This document shows positions 55,940 to 64,000 of a stretch of 64,000 bases of DNA, one piece after another (position 1 is the stretch's first letter; each line of letters opens with the position of its first letter). The position numbers and the translations under genes are program-made. Below the pieces are notes generated by a model that was given only the letters and a program-made list of their open reading frames with translations, ran no database searches and was not told the DNA's origin. Origin of the DNA: Glaciecola sp965658765 (GTDB lineage: Bacteria; Pseudomonadota; Gammaproteobacteria; Enterobacterales; Alteromonadaceae); contig CBFHTO010000010.1 of assembly GCA_965658765.1 (NCBI GenBank), forward strand, positions 13,172 through 77,171. The letters run 5' to 3'.

Positions 55940-55978
55940 TTGTAATTCATATTATTTAATTAATAATATGAATTACAA
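55940..55978. repeat. Perfect 17-bp AT-rich inverted repeat
   Basis: Arms TTGTAATTCATATTATT (55940-55956) and its exact reverse complement (55962-55978) with a 5-base loop lie between convergent kdsA and the NTF2-like gene. There is no GC-rich stem and no long T-run. Confidence 0.85.
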
Positions 55979-55999
55979 TTTGTAGTGACTATTCTTTTT

Positions 56000-56362
56000 T
56001 TAAGACACGGTAAACAACTCAGACGCATCCACGAATATCAAATACTCAATGATTTTATCATCGTTGATCGTCAAAATATTCGCAAACGGAACACTAAGTA
56101 TGCTTTTGTCGATTCGAGTATAGGATACCTCTCCTTTGCAAATTACTGCGTTATCTATGGACCATTGTTGCGAAACCGTATGTGAAATTTTATTGATGGA
56201 AGCAAAGAAATTTTGAACAAAGTTTCGTATGTTGTCTTTTCCTTTTATCTTCGACATATTTGCATATTGAAATATACAATCCTCATCAAGTGCATCAGCG
56301 AACGAGTCTGCTTGCATTGAATCTATTTCTTTGAATAACTCAGTGATGGTTATCGTTCCCAT
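56000..56362 (-). CDS. NTF2/SnoaL-like protein
   Basis: A 120-residue single-domain protein resembling the NTF2-like fold: a helix with DSMQADSFADALDEDCIFQYAN at the N-terminus and alternating strands including VICKGEVSYTRIDKSILSVP. Such small proteins can bind ligands or act as enzymes (SnoaL-type cyclases, dehydratases). The active residues cannot be assigned. It converges on kdsA and is divergent from icd. Confidence 0.65.
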   Translation of the reverse strand: MGTITITELFKEIDSMQADSFADALDEDCIFQYANMSKIKGKDNIRNFVQNFFASINKISHTVSQQWSIDNAVICKGEVSYTRIDKSILSVPFANILTINDDKIIEYLIFVDASELFTVS

Positions 56363-56695
56363 TAGTTTGCCTCTTAAATTTTACGTCGGTCTTAAAATTG
56401 ATTTGTACAAAATTGTGCTACACAAAAACAGCGTAATTTATATGCGTCATTAGGATGATGAATATAAGACGAAAGTCCCCCTATAAAAAGCCTAAAATTG
56501 CCCACTATTCAGAAAAATTTGTCAGAAAGCGTTAATAAAGTGTGATAAATTTGTGGCAATAATATCGTAATCATAAATATAAACGGCTTGCCAATGCGCA
56601 TGATCCTTTTTGGTATTCTGTTTATATTTGAAATTAAATGAAACAAGTGGATAACAGCGATTGCTTATCCTTCACGCCATGGAAAACTCTTACAA
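56363..56695. promoter_or_regulatory. Divergent intergenic region before icd
   Basis: 333 bases, AT-rich, no gene. It contains AATAAAGTGTGATA near 56534, which resembles the 14-base motif of the symporter promoters at 11 of 14 positions. That may be chance. Confidence 0.4.
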
Positions 56696-58933
56696 ATGTC
56701 TGATAATGATCAAAAAATAATATACACCTACACGGACGAAGCTCCCTTACTTGCTACTGCTTCTTTTCTTCCAGTTGTTCGTGCCTTTGCAGGTGCTGCT
56801 GAAATTGACGTAGATGTCAGCGATATTTCTGTCGCAGCGCGTGTACTTGCAGAATTCTCTGACCAATTAACCGACGACCAAAAGGTTCCTGACAATCTAG
56901 CTGCCTTAGGTGCGTTAACTCAAGATCCGAATGCAAACATTGTAAAACTGCCTAATATTAGTGCTTCGGTTCAACAACTGAAGGCATGTATAAAAGAGTT
57001 GCAAGCCAAAGGATATGAGTTACCTGAATTTCCCGATGACCCTCAAACAGACGAAGAAAAATCTATTCGCCTACGCTATGGTAAAGCACTAGGAAGCGCG
57101 GTAAATCCAGTTCTACGTGAAGGGAACTCTGATCGTAGAGCACCTAAAGCGGTTAAAGAGTACGCACGAAAAAACCCTCATTCAATGGGTGAATGGAAGC
57201 CTTGGTCAAAAACTCACGTTTCTTACATGAACAAGGGAGACTTTTATCATGGAGAACAATCCATAACATTAGATAAAGCCCGAAACGTAAGGATGGAATT
57301 GTTAGACGACGACGGAAATGTTCACGTTCTGCGCCAAGATTTGCCACTTCTAGATAAAGAAGTTATCGATTTGATGTTCATGAGCAAAGAAGCACTTTGC
57401 GAATTTTATGAAGAAACCATGCAGGATTGTAAAGACGCTGACATCCTATATTCATTGCATGTAAAAGCAACGATGATGAAGGTTTCGCATCCTATCGTTT
57501 TTGGTCATGCAATAAAAATTTACTATAAAGAAGCGTTTGAAAAGCATGGAGACATTTTTGACTCACTCGGCATTAATGTGAATAACGGAATGGGCGAACT
57601 GTATGAAAAAATTAAACAGCTGCCAGCCGCACAAGTCGAAGAGATCGAACGAGATTTGCATGCCTGTCAGAAGAGTCGTCCTCGCCTAGCGTTTGTTGAT
57701 TCGACAAAGGGAATAACTAACTTCCATTCGCCGAGCGATGTAATAGTTGATGCATCGATGCCTGCAATGATCCGCTCTGGCGGAATGATGTGGGGAGCTG
57801 ACGGCAATCAATATGAATGTAAGGCTGTAATGCCTGAATCGACATTTGCACGTATTTATCAGGAAATGGTTAACTTTTGTAAGAGCAACGGAAACTTTGA
57901 TCCAACTACAATGGGCAGCGTGCCAAACGTGGGCTTGATGGCTCAAAAAGCAGAAGAGTATGGCTCGCATGACAAGACCTTTGAATCACAACATAAGGGT
58001 GTCGCGCGTATAGTAGATAATGAAAGTGACGAAGTGCTCATGGAGCAGCGTGTCGAAGAGGGTGATATTTGGCGAGTATGTCAAACCAAAGATGCCCCAA
58101 TTCAAGACTGGGTTAAGCTAGCGGTAAACCGTGCTAGACAATCAAACACTCCTGCTGTGTTTTGGCTTGACCCTTACCGTCCCCATGAAAATGAGTTGAT
58201 TAAGAAAGTTGAAATGTACTTGAAAGACCATGATACAGATGGTTTAGACATCAAGATAATGTCTCAAGTAAGGGCGATGAGGTATTCGTTAGAGCGAATT
58301 ATTCGTGGGCTTGATACCATTTCTGTGACTGGAAATATTCTAAGAGATTACTTGACTGATTTGTTCCCAATACTTGAGTTAGGTACCAGCGCTAAAATGT
58401 TATCTGTTGTGCCATTAATGGCAGGTGGCGGTCTATTTGAGACGGGAGCTGGCGGATCTGCTCCTAAGCACGTTCAACAATTGGTCGAAGAAAATCATTT
58501 GCGCTGGGATTCGCTTGGTGAATTCCTTGCATTGGCAGTATCTATTGAGCAGTTTTCAGAAAAACATGGAAACGTGCGAGCAAAACTGATTGCAGATGCA
58601 CTTGATGCTGCAACCGGCGAGCTTTTGCAAAATAACAAGTCCCCTATGCGCAAAGTAGGTCAATTAGACAACCGTGGCAGCCACTTCTATCTTAGTATGT
58701 ATTGGGCAGGGAAACTCGCGACTCAAACAGAGGATAAGGAACTGGCCGCACAGTTCAAGACCATGTACGAAGAGCTATCTGAAAATCAGGATAAGATTTT
58801 AGAAGAGTTAAATTCAGTTCAAGGTCAAGCAGTGGATATAGGCGGGTATTATTACTCGGACCCAGAGCTTCGTGAAAAAGTGATGCGACCAAGTGCCACT
58901 TTTAATGCCATTATTGATAAAGCCATAGCGTAA
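56696..58933 (+). CDS. icd: NADP-dependent isocitrate dehydrogenase, monomeric type
   Basis: A 745-residue monomeric IDH of normal length (family about 740), converting isocitrate to 2-oxoglutarate with NADP in the TCA cycle. The N-terminus YTDEAPLLATASFLPVVRAFAG and LDNRGSHFYLSMYWA near the C-terminus are characteristic of the monomeric class. It is a single gene with its own promoter. Confidence 0.97.
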   Translation: MSDNDQKIIYTYTDEAPLLATASFLPVVRAFAGAAEIDVDVSDISVAARVLAEFSDQLTDDQKVPDNLAALGALTQDPNANIVKLPNISASVQQLKACIKELQAKGYELPEFPDDPQTDEEKSIRLRYGKALGSAVNPVLREGNSDRRAPKAVKEYARKNPHSMGEWKPWSKTHVSYMNKGDFYHGEQSITLDKARNVRMELLDDDGNVHVLRQDLPLLDKEVIDLMFMSKEALCEFYEETMQDCKDADILYSLHVKATMMKVSHPIVFGHAIKIYYKEAFEKHGDIFDSLGINVNNGMGELYEKIKQLPAAQVEEIERDLHACQKSRPRLAFVDSTKGITNFHSPSDVIVDASMPAMIRSGGMMWGADGNQYECKAVMPESTFARIYQEMVNFCKSNGNFDPTTMGSVPNVGLMAQKAEEYGSHDKTFESQHKGVARIVDNESDEVLMEQRVEEGDIWRVCQTKDAPIQDWVKLAVNRARQSNTPAVFWLDPYRPHENELIKKVEMYLKDHDTDGLDIKIMSQVRAMRYSLERIIRGLDTISVTGNILRDYLTDLFPILELGTSAKMLSVVPLMAGGGLFETGAGGSAPKHVQQLVEENHLRWDSLGEFLALAVSIEQFSEKHGNVRAKLIADALDAATGELLQNNKSPMRKVGQLDNRGSHFYLSMYWAGKLATQTEDKELAAQFKTMYEELSENQDKILEELNSVQGQAVDIGGYYYSDPELREKVMRPSATFNAIIDKAIA

Positions 58934-59093
58934 GGGATAGCTCTGCGTCAGACTGTTTAAAAATGCAAAAACCTAATGACTTGTTTGAGTAAGTAAGGGT
59001 TTATGTTAATGATTTTACAAAACGCATAGAAATATTTCGATGGGATAACTGTCGACAGAGATATGTCACCAAAGCCAATCAAGTAGCTGATAT

Positions 59094-60443
59094 TCAGTTT
59101 CTTTTTTGGCTTTTTTTATATAAATAGTAATCTCTTATACCGAGGCCTTTTAACTCACCTCTGACACTCAGTAAATCACGTTTAACTTTCAATCCCACGT
59201 TTTTATCAAGCCTGTGAAAGGTATTTAAAAGAACATCTATAAATGCTTTGTTCAAGGCTAAACTATTGCTTTGTGCCTTTCTTTCAAGCCTTGCGGCTTC
59301 GACAACGGTGTCTCCCCAAATATCAAATTCAGGTGTTTTGTCATCAAAGATCCCATGAGTTATCGTACCCTTAGCAAGTCCCTGCCTGACGTTTATCTTA
59401 TTTTTTTGTGCAATCTCATTTAATGAAAGGGCGCAGTGAAATGCCTGAATGACTTGGGTTGGACACAACTTCCCATCAGTAGTGGCTGTTTTAGCTAAAC
59501 CAAATACTGCTATATACTGGTCTCCATTTACTTTTACCCGATAGCCACCAGAAGCATTAAGTGATTTATCAAAAAGACTAAACAATTCATATATATCAGC
59601 ACGCTTCTCGTCTTCAGTTAGACTTTTGTGTGTGTTTGATGACGTGGAGCCACAAATATCCAAGAATAGGACAATAAGAGCTTGTTTTGTATAGAGCTTT
59701 TCTTTTTCAGGACCCGCGAATTGGATCTCGCTTATTTTTCGGTTTTTATGTGCTTGTTTACTGAGCAACGTGGTCTGCCAAAAAGGGGGTATTAACTTTC
59801 TTAACAGTTGGTCTTTATGTTTTTCCAATTGTCTAATCGCATGCAGCCCAGTATCAATTGCTCTGCTTATGTGCGCTGCATAAAAGACGCAAGAAAGTGC
59901 AAAAATAAGCAGGTTAAATAACTTAATAAATGCAATTAAATTATGCTCTTCAGTCGCTATCATTGGCTCTAAGGGGATTGTCTCCACTATTAATGAAGTG
60001 TTTAAAAGCATGTAAGTTGTAAATATCACACTGCTTATAACAATAAAGCTTCGATCATATGGTACTTTTTGCAAATAGCAGTGCACAAAAAAAGCCAATA
60101 AAAGGTAATTTTGTAAGCCAACATCAAATCTCCAAATCATACTTGCGAAAGTGATATAAGAGATGAACCCGATAAGAAGTGTCGTTTTAGCACTTTGATA
60201 TTGTCTTAAAAACGCAAGTAAATAACTAATAGCAAACAGAGTAAGATGGCTTATCCCATTACACATATGGAGAACAAAGTCGTTCACAAAAGGTTCATAC
60301 TGGGTAAACCAAAATATCTTGATTTGATGAATAAGAATGAAAAAAAGCATCAATTTTATGATGCTTTTTAAAGATCTTGATTTTTCACGCTCAGTCTCAT
60401 TAGTCCTATCAGACCATGAAACAAGCAGTGCATGATAGCGCAT
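59094..60443 (-). CDS. Membrane class III adenylate cyclase, altered catalytic Asn
   Basis: A 449-residue protein with about six hydrophobic segments (25-200) and a class III cyclase domain (about 250-420). Metal-binding Asp is in FLDICGS near 259, the adenine-type Lys and second Asp in KVNGDQ near 304, and the Arg in WGDTVVEAARLE near 386. The transition-state Asn, normally next to GDTV, is a Val here. It would make cAMP if active. It is flanked by icd and purB and appears to be a single gene. Confidence 0.82.
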   Translation of the reverse strand: MRYHALLVSWSDRTNETEREKSRSLKSIIKLMLFFILIHQIKIFWFTQYEPFVNDFVLHMCNGISHLTLFAISYLLAFLRQYQSAKTTLLIGFISYITFASMIWRFDVGLQNYLLLAFFVHCYLQKVPYDRSFIVISSVIFTTYMLLNTSLIVETIPLEPMIATEEHNLIAFIKLFNLLIFALSCVFYAAHISRAIDTGLHAIRQLEKHKDQLLRKLIPPFWQTTLLSKQAHKNRKISEIQFAGPEKEKLYTKQALIVLFLDICGSTSSNTHKSLTEDEKRADIYELFSLFDKSLNASGGYRVKVNGDQYIAVFGLAKTATTDGKLCPTQVIQAFHCALSLNEIAQKNKINVRQGLAKGTITHGIFDDKTPEFDIWGDTVVEAARLERKAQSNSLALNKAFIDVLLNTFHRLDKNVGLKVKRDLLSVRGELKGLGIRDYYLYKKSQKRN

Positions 60444-60486
60444 CGTTGATCCCTAACAAAAAGCTCTTGCTAGGGATTTAAACGCA

Positions 60487-61866
60487 TTATTTGTCCGCTA
60501 ACAACTGGTCAACTAGCCGGATTGCATCGCCGATATAATTTGCTGGACTTAATGCTTTTAATTCTAATTTAACGGTTTTTGGTAACTCTAATCCGTCGAT
60601 AAATTGAGCCATCGCTTGTGCGTCAACTTTCTTGCCTCTGGTCAGCTCTTTTAACTTTTCGTAGGGCTTTTCGATTCCATATCGACGCATCACTGTTTGA
60701 ATAGGTTCGGCAAGCAACTCCCAGTTATTATCTAACTCTTTAGTTAAGCTTTCTTCGTTGACTTCTAGTTTACTAATCCCCTTTAAGCTCGCCTGATAAG
60801 CAATAAGAGCGTAGCCAAAACCGATCCCTAAATTTCTTAAAACAGTAGAATCAGTTAAGTCTCTTTGCCATCTGCTTATAGGTAGTTTTGCTGCTAGGTG
60901 AGCGAAAATAGCATTGGCAATGCCTAAATTCCCCTCTGAATTTTCAAAATCTATCGGGTTAACTTTGTGCGGCATAGTAGAAGAGCCAATTTCGCCTGCA
61001 ACCGTCTTTTGTTTGAAATGCCCCAAAGCAATATAGCCCCATACATCTCGGTCGAAATCTATAAGTATAGTGTTAAACCGCGCAACTGCGTCATATAATT
61101 CAGCAACGTAATCGTGAGGTTCGATTTGGGTGGTGTAAGCGTTATGGCTAATGCCTAAAGACTCAACGAAATCCTTTGATATATCTTGCCAGTCGATGTC
61201 TGGATAGGCACTCAGATGCGCATTGTAATTACCTACTGCACCATTTAGCTTACCTAAAATATTCACTGCTTTAATGCACTCTAATTGTTGCTCAAGTCTT
61301 ACCGCAACGTTTGCCATTTCTTTGCCCATTGTAGTGGGTGAGGCGGGTTGACCGTGTGTTCTCGCCATCATTGGAATACTTCTGTACTCTTTGGCAAGCG
61401 AGAAGAGCGAGTCGACTAATTGCTGGCAAACAGGTAAAACCACATTATCCAAACCACCTTTCAGCATAAGGGCATGTGATAAGTTATTGATGTCTTCAGA
61501 AGTGCAAGCAAAATGAATGAATTCGTTTACTTTGTTCAGTTCGTCCGAATGTTCTACTTTTTCTTTTAAAAAGTACTCAACAGCTTTTACGTCATGATTC
61601 GTAGTTGCTTCAATGTCTTTTACTCTTTGCGCATCAGCTTCATTGAAGTTCTCGATGATGTTATTTAACAAATCGTCGCTAGCTTTGCTCAGTAAGGGCA
61701 CTTCGCTAATTGCATCGCACTTCGAGAGTGCTTGTAACCATCGAACCTCGACTAATACTCGATGTTTTATTAAACCATATTCACTGAAGTATGGGCGTAA
61801 AGCCTGACTTTTACTTCCATATCGCCCGTCCACAGGGGATAAGGCAGAGAGCGCAGATAATTCCAT
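60487..61866 (-). CDS. purB: Adenylosuccinate lyase PurB
   Basis: A 459-residue fumarase-superfamily lyase acting twice in purine synthesis. The signature loop GSSTMPHKVNPIDFENSEGN and the N-terminal LSALSPVDGRYGSK are present. It follows hflD by 44 bases on the same strand, in the mnmA-hflD-purB order usual for gammaproteobacteria. Confidence 0.97.
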   Translation of the reverse strand: MELSALSALSPVDGRYGSKSQALRPYFSEYGLIKHRVLVEVRWLQALSKCDAISEVPLLSKASDDLLNNIIENFNEADAQRVKDIEATTNHDVKAVEYFLKEKVEHSDELNKVNEFIHFACTSEDINNLSHALMLKGGLDNVVLPVCQQLVDSLFSLAKEYRSIPMMARTHGQPASPTTMGKEMANVAVRLEQQLECIKAVNILGKLNGAVGNYNAHLSAYPDIDWQDISKDFVESLGISHNAYTTQIEPHDYVAELYDAVARFNTILIDFDRDVWGYIALGHFKQKTVAGEIGSSTMPHKVNPIDFENSEGNLGIANAIFAHLAAKLPISRWQRDLTDSTVLRNLGIGFGYALIAYQASLKGISKLEVNEESLTKELDNNWELLAEPIQTVMRRYGIEKPYEKLKELTRGKKVDAQAMAQFIDGLELPKTVKLELKALSPANYIGDAIRLVDQLLADK

Positions 61867-61910
61867 TAGGGTACCTATTTCTTAAAATAAATTGAATAAA
61901 AAAACGAAAT

Positions 61911-62537
61911 CTAGTCCATTGCTCGCAATGCTGATTTTCCACTGCTTACAAGCGACTTCCGATTGAATAATATTTGCCTGCGTTTTCCGCCGAGTTGCCG
62001 CCATAGCACGGCAGAACGAACGCCTGCGAGTAAAAGCGCTCGCACCCTTTTTTGATTTGACTCAACGCCCAGATATTGAGGGTTACCAGCAATTTGGATT
62101 TTTGGTGCCAAAGGACTGACTATGTCTGAATATATACTGGCAAGAGAGGTAATAATTTGAATGTTTTCAAAATCGACATGCGCTAGTTGCCTTTGCACAT
62201 GCGATACGCGGTCACCTAATTCCGATAACGCTTTACCGTTGCGACTAAGCTTTCGTTCCAAGCTCAAAATCGACGCAATATATCGAGTTAATTCTGCGTC
62301 TTTTTTGTTATTGTCAGAGTCGAGCTGTGCGACAAGTGTCTGAAACCCGATCTTGAGGTTCCCAAGAGAACCGTAGACCTGTTGAGTATTATCTGGCGCA
62401 GTCACTAAAATACTAGACAAGCTTGCTTCTATAGCAGAAGGCTCAGCTGAGCCTCTCCTCGCGATAGCTTGCACTAATGAGGCGCTTTGACAAACTCCTG
62501 CTAGTGCTAAATGTTGTTCGTGATACTTTGTTGTCAT
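61911..62537 (-). CDS. hflD: High-frequency lysogenization protein HflD homolog
   Basis: A 208-residue helical membrane-associated protein of the HflD family: start TTKYHEQHLALAGVCQSASLVQ and C-terminal RVRALLLAGVRSAVLWRQLGG, both conserved. In E. coli it binds phage lambda CII; its housekeeping role is unclear. It starts one base after the mnmA stop codon, so translation is probably coupled. Confidence 0.93.
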   Translation of the reverse strand: MTTKYHEQHLALAGVCQSASLVQAIARRGSAEPSAIEASLSSILVTAPDNTQQVYGSLGNLKIGFQTLVAQLDSDNNKKDAELTRYIASILSLERKLSRNGKALSELGDRVSHVQRQLAHVDFENIQIITSLASIYSDIVSPLAPKIQIAGNPQYLGVESNQKRVRALLLAGVRSAVLWRQLGGKRRQILFNRKSLVSSGKSALRAMD

Positions 62538-62538
62538 A

Positions 62539-63711
62539 TTAAGCGTGCTTCACGTTTTCTTGATTTTGTTCATTCACTTTTATGTAACCGTCGATAATTC
62601 CACCCCCAAGGCAGATGTCTCCTTGGTAAAACACGACAGATTGCCCGGGCGTAACCGCTTTTTGTGGTTCATCAAAAATAACCTTCACTGCATCGCCCCC
62701 TTGTGGATAGAGTGTGCATGGAATGTCTGTTTGTCTGTATCGTGTTTTGACGGTCAAACGGAGAGCTTGCTTGCAAGCGACTCTATCCACCCAATGAATT
62801 TGACTTGCATATAGACCATTTGAAAACAGGCTTTTATGCTCACTACCTTGTGCAACAATCAAAACGTTGCGCTTTACGTCTTTTTCAACCACGTACCAGG
62901 GCGCGTCACCAAAGTCCTTCTTCCCTCCAATCATTAGTCCTTTACGCTGCCCTAAAGTATGGTACATGAGTCCTTGATGCTCACCAATTGGTTCACCTTG
63001 AACAGTTTCAATTGTGCCTGGTTGCGCGGGCAGGTACTGAGCTAAAAAATCTTTAAACTTGCGTTCTCCAATAAAGCATATCCCTGTACTGTCTTTCTTA
63101 TCATAGGTCAGTAAATCATGTTCTTTTGCAATTTGCCTAACCTCTGGCTTAGGCAAGTGGCCAATAGGAAAAATAGTCTTTGCAATATGTTCGTGACTCA
63201 AAGTATACAAAAAATAACTCTGATCTTTATTATCGTCCATACCTCTTAGCATTTGCCATTGACCATCGACTAGCTTACGCTGAGTGTAATGTCCTGTGGC
63301 TATGTAGTCCGCTCCTAAGTCTTCAGCAGCAAACTCTAAGAAAGCCTTAAATTTTATCTCTTTATTGCACATGATGTCGGGATTTGGTGTCCGGCCTGCT
63401 TTGTATTCGGATAAAAAATATTCAAATACGCGATCCCAATATTCGGCGGCAAAATTTATGGTATGAAGCTCAATGCCAAGCTTATCTGCAACGGCTTGAG
63501 CATCCGCTAAATCTTCTGCAGCAGCGCAATATTCATCATTGTCGTCTTCTTCCCAATTTTTCATAAACAAGCCTTCTACCTGAAAACCTTGTTGTTTTAG
63601 GATGAGGGCAGAAACTGAAGAGTCGACACCACCGGACATGCCAACTATGACCTTTGTCTGTTCTGGGGGATGAGAGAGTTTTTGTTCAAAAAGAGGGAAA
63701 CGTGTGTCCAA
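62539..63711 (-). CDS. mnmA: tRNA-specific 2-thiouridylase MnmA
   Basis: A 390-residue enzyme that thiolates U34 of tRNAs for Glu, Lys and Gln. The PP-loop VGMSGGVDSSV, the catalytic Cys in NPDIMCNKEIKF and GICFIGERKF are present. It has about 20 more N-terminal residues than E. coli MnmA. It is followed by hflD and purB. An IS256-type element ends 165 bases upstream, where a NUDIX gene is often found in relatives. Confidence 0.96.
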   Translation of the reverse strand: MDTRFPLFEQKLSHPPEQTKVIVGMSGGVDSSVSALILKQQGFQVEGLFMKNWEEDDNDEYCAAAEDLADAQAVADKLGIELHTINFAAEYWDRVFEYFLSEYKAGRTPNPDIMCNKEIKFKAFLEFAAEDLGADYIATGHYTQRKLVDGQWQMLRGMDDNKDQSYFLYTLSHEHIAKTIFPIGHLPKPEVRQIAKEHDLLTYDKKDSTGICFIGERKFKDFLAQYLPAQPGTIETVQGEPIGEHQGLMYHTLGQRKGLMIGGKKDFGDAPWYVVEKDVKRNVLIVAQGSEHKSLFSNGLYASQIHWVDRVACKQALRLTVKTRYRQTDIPCTLYPQGGDAVKVIFDEPQKAVTPGQSVVFYQGDICLGGGIIDGYIKVNEQNQENVKHA

Positions 63712-63876
63712 TATAAACCTGTATTGTTAAATCAAAAAATGCACCTTCGCTAGTGCCTTGAAGTATATCAAAAACTAATTTCAAGTTCATAAAATTTAGG
63801 TATAAATAAGACAAATAAACCGTAATGAAATTTGGGCGTGTTTTACATAAACGGGCCCTTATGCAGGATAATTTGC

Positions 63877-64000
63877 GAGCCTGTAACAGATTCTGTGTAA
63901 CTGCCATTAGTTAATATGCTTCTCGAGGCGGTCCTCGAACTCAATAATAAAACGACTCATGGCCTGACGCCAGTTTCTTATCGGCATCGACCATTTCTTT
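63877..64000 (-). mobile_element. End of an IS256-family insertion sequence
   Basis: The element runs off the window. Its apparent terminal repeat starts GAGCCTGTAACAG near 63877, followed by the transposase stop. The other end, target duplication and full length cannot be seen. Confidence 0.65.
63907..64000 (-). CDS. IS256-family (mutator-type) transposase, C-terminal fragment
   Basis: Thirty codons of a larger gene running off the window, ending at a TAA at 63907. The sequence KKWSMPIRNWRQAMSRF then IIEFEDRLEKHIN matches the C-terminus of mutator-type transposases, which typically ends with a W..A...F..FE.R pattern. Confidence 0.8.
   Translation of the reverse strand, partial: KKWSMPIRNWRQAMSRFIIEFEDRLEKHIN

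Noticed and set aside
63686..63907. Minus-strand frame overlapping the mnmA start
   Set aside because: Spans the IS256 end and the mnmA promoter region and overlaps the mnmA coding sequence in another frame; no similarity seen.

Overview
The window is a chromosomal segment of a marine gammaproteobacterium. The gene content and order point to Alteromonadales, most likely an Alteromonadaceae member of the Glaciecola/Alteromonas type: grpE-dnaK-dnaJ, dapB-carA-carB-greA, miaB-phoH-ybeY-corC-lnt, lolB-ispE facing hemA-prfA-prmC-kdsA, purB-hflD-mnmA, a monomeric isocitrate dehydrogenase, an MshQ-type pilus protein and a TonB-dependent receptor. The taxonomic call is inference from protein character and synteny; no 16S gene is present. 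Base composition is moderately AT-rich throughout.

Region by region. 1-2.8 kb: end of a TonB receptor, a LuxR-type response regulator, a YdjM-like membrane hydrolase and a VOC protein. 2.8-6.3 kb: a very large sodium-symporter/histidine-kinase hybrid of the CrbS type. 6.4-10.5 kb: grpE, dnaK and dnaJ, with recognisable heat-shock promoters before grpE and dnaK. 10.6-17 kb: a DnaQ-like exonuclease and a cNMP/CBS/DUF294 protein, divergent from a DUF4212 + VC_2705-type symporter operon. Together with the kinase and response regulator these resemble the acetate-switch (CrbS/CrbR) gene set of Vibrio and relatives. 17-20.6 kb: a small protein, cytochrome c', a zinc alcohol dehydrogenase and a cytochrome b561. 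20.8-27.3 kb: dapB, carA, carB, greA. 27.4-30.8 kb: a small phosphate-binding-protein-like secreted protein with a porin, and a SulP transporter. 30.9-36.3 kb: lnt-corC-ybeY-phoH-miaB, one minus-strand operon. 36.8-38.8 kb: ubiF and two small genes. 38.8-46 kb, accessory: an orphan DUF6701/MshQ-like giant protein, a decaying IS3-family element, a membrane-integral CadC-like regulator and an unidentified membrane protein. 46.6-48.2 kb: a stand-alone holin + M15 peptidase pair with a 57-residue membrane protein. 48.2-56 kb: an AGCS symporter, tRNA-Gln, ispE, lolB, hemA, prfA, prmC and kdsA. 56-64 kb: an NTF2-like protein, icd, a class III adenylate cyclase, purB, hflD, mnmA, and the end of an IS256-family element at the window edge.

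Most of the window is core housekeeping. The parts that deserve a second look are the phage-free lysis cassette (46.6-48.2 kb), the polytopic CadC-like regulator, the adenylate cyclase lacking its usual catalytic Asn, the lnt gene without a canonical start codon, two long perfect AT-rich inverted repeats (27.4 and 55.9 kb), the hairpin in the carA leader, and a 14-bp motif shared by the two divergent promoters of the symporter locus. I did not find a clearly new multigene defence or biosynthetic system. All family assignments come from reading motifs by eye; no database search was run.
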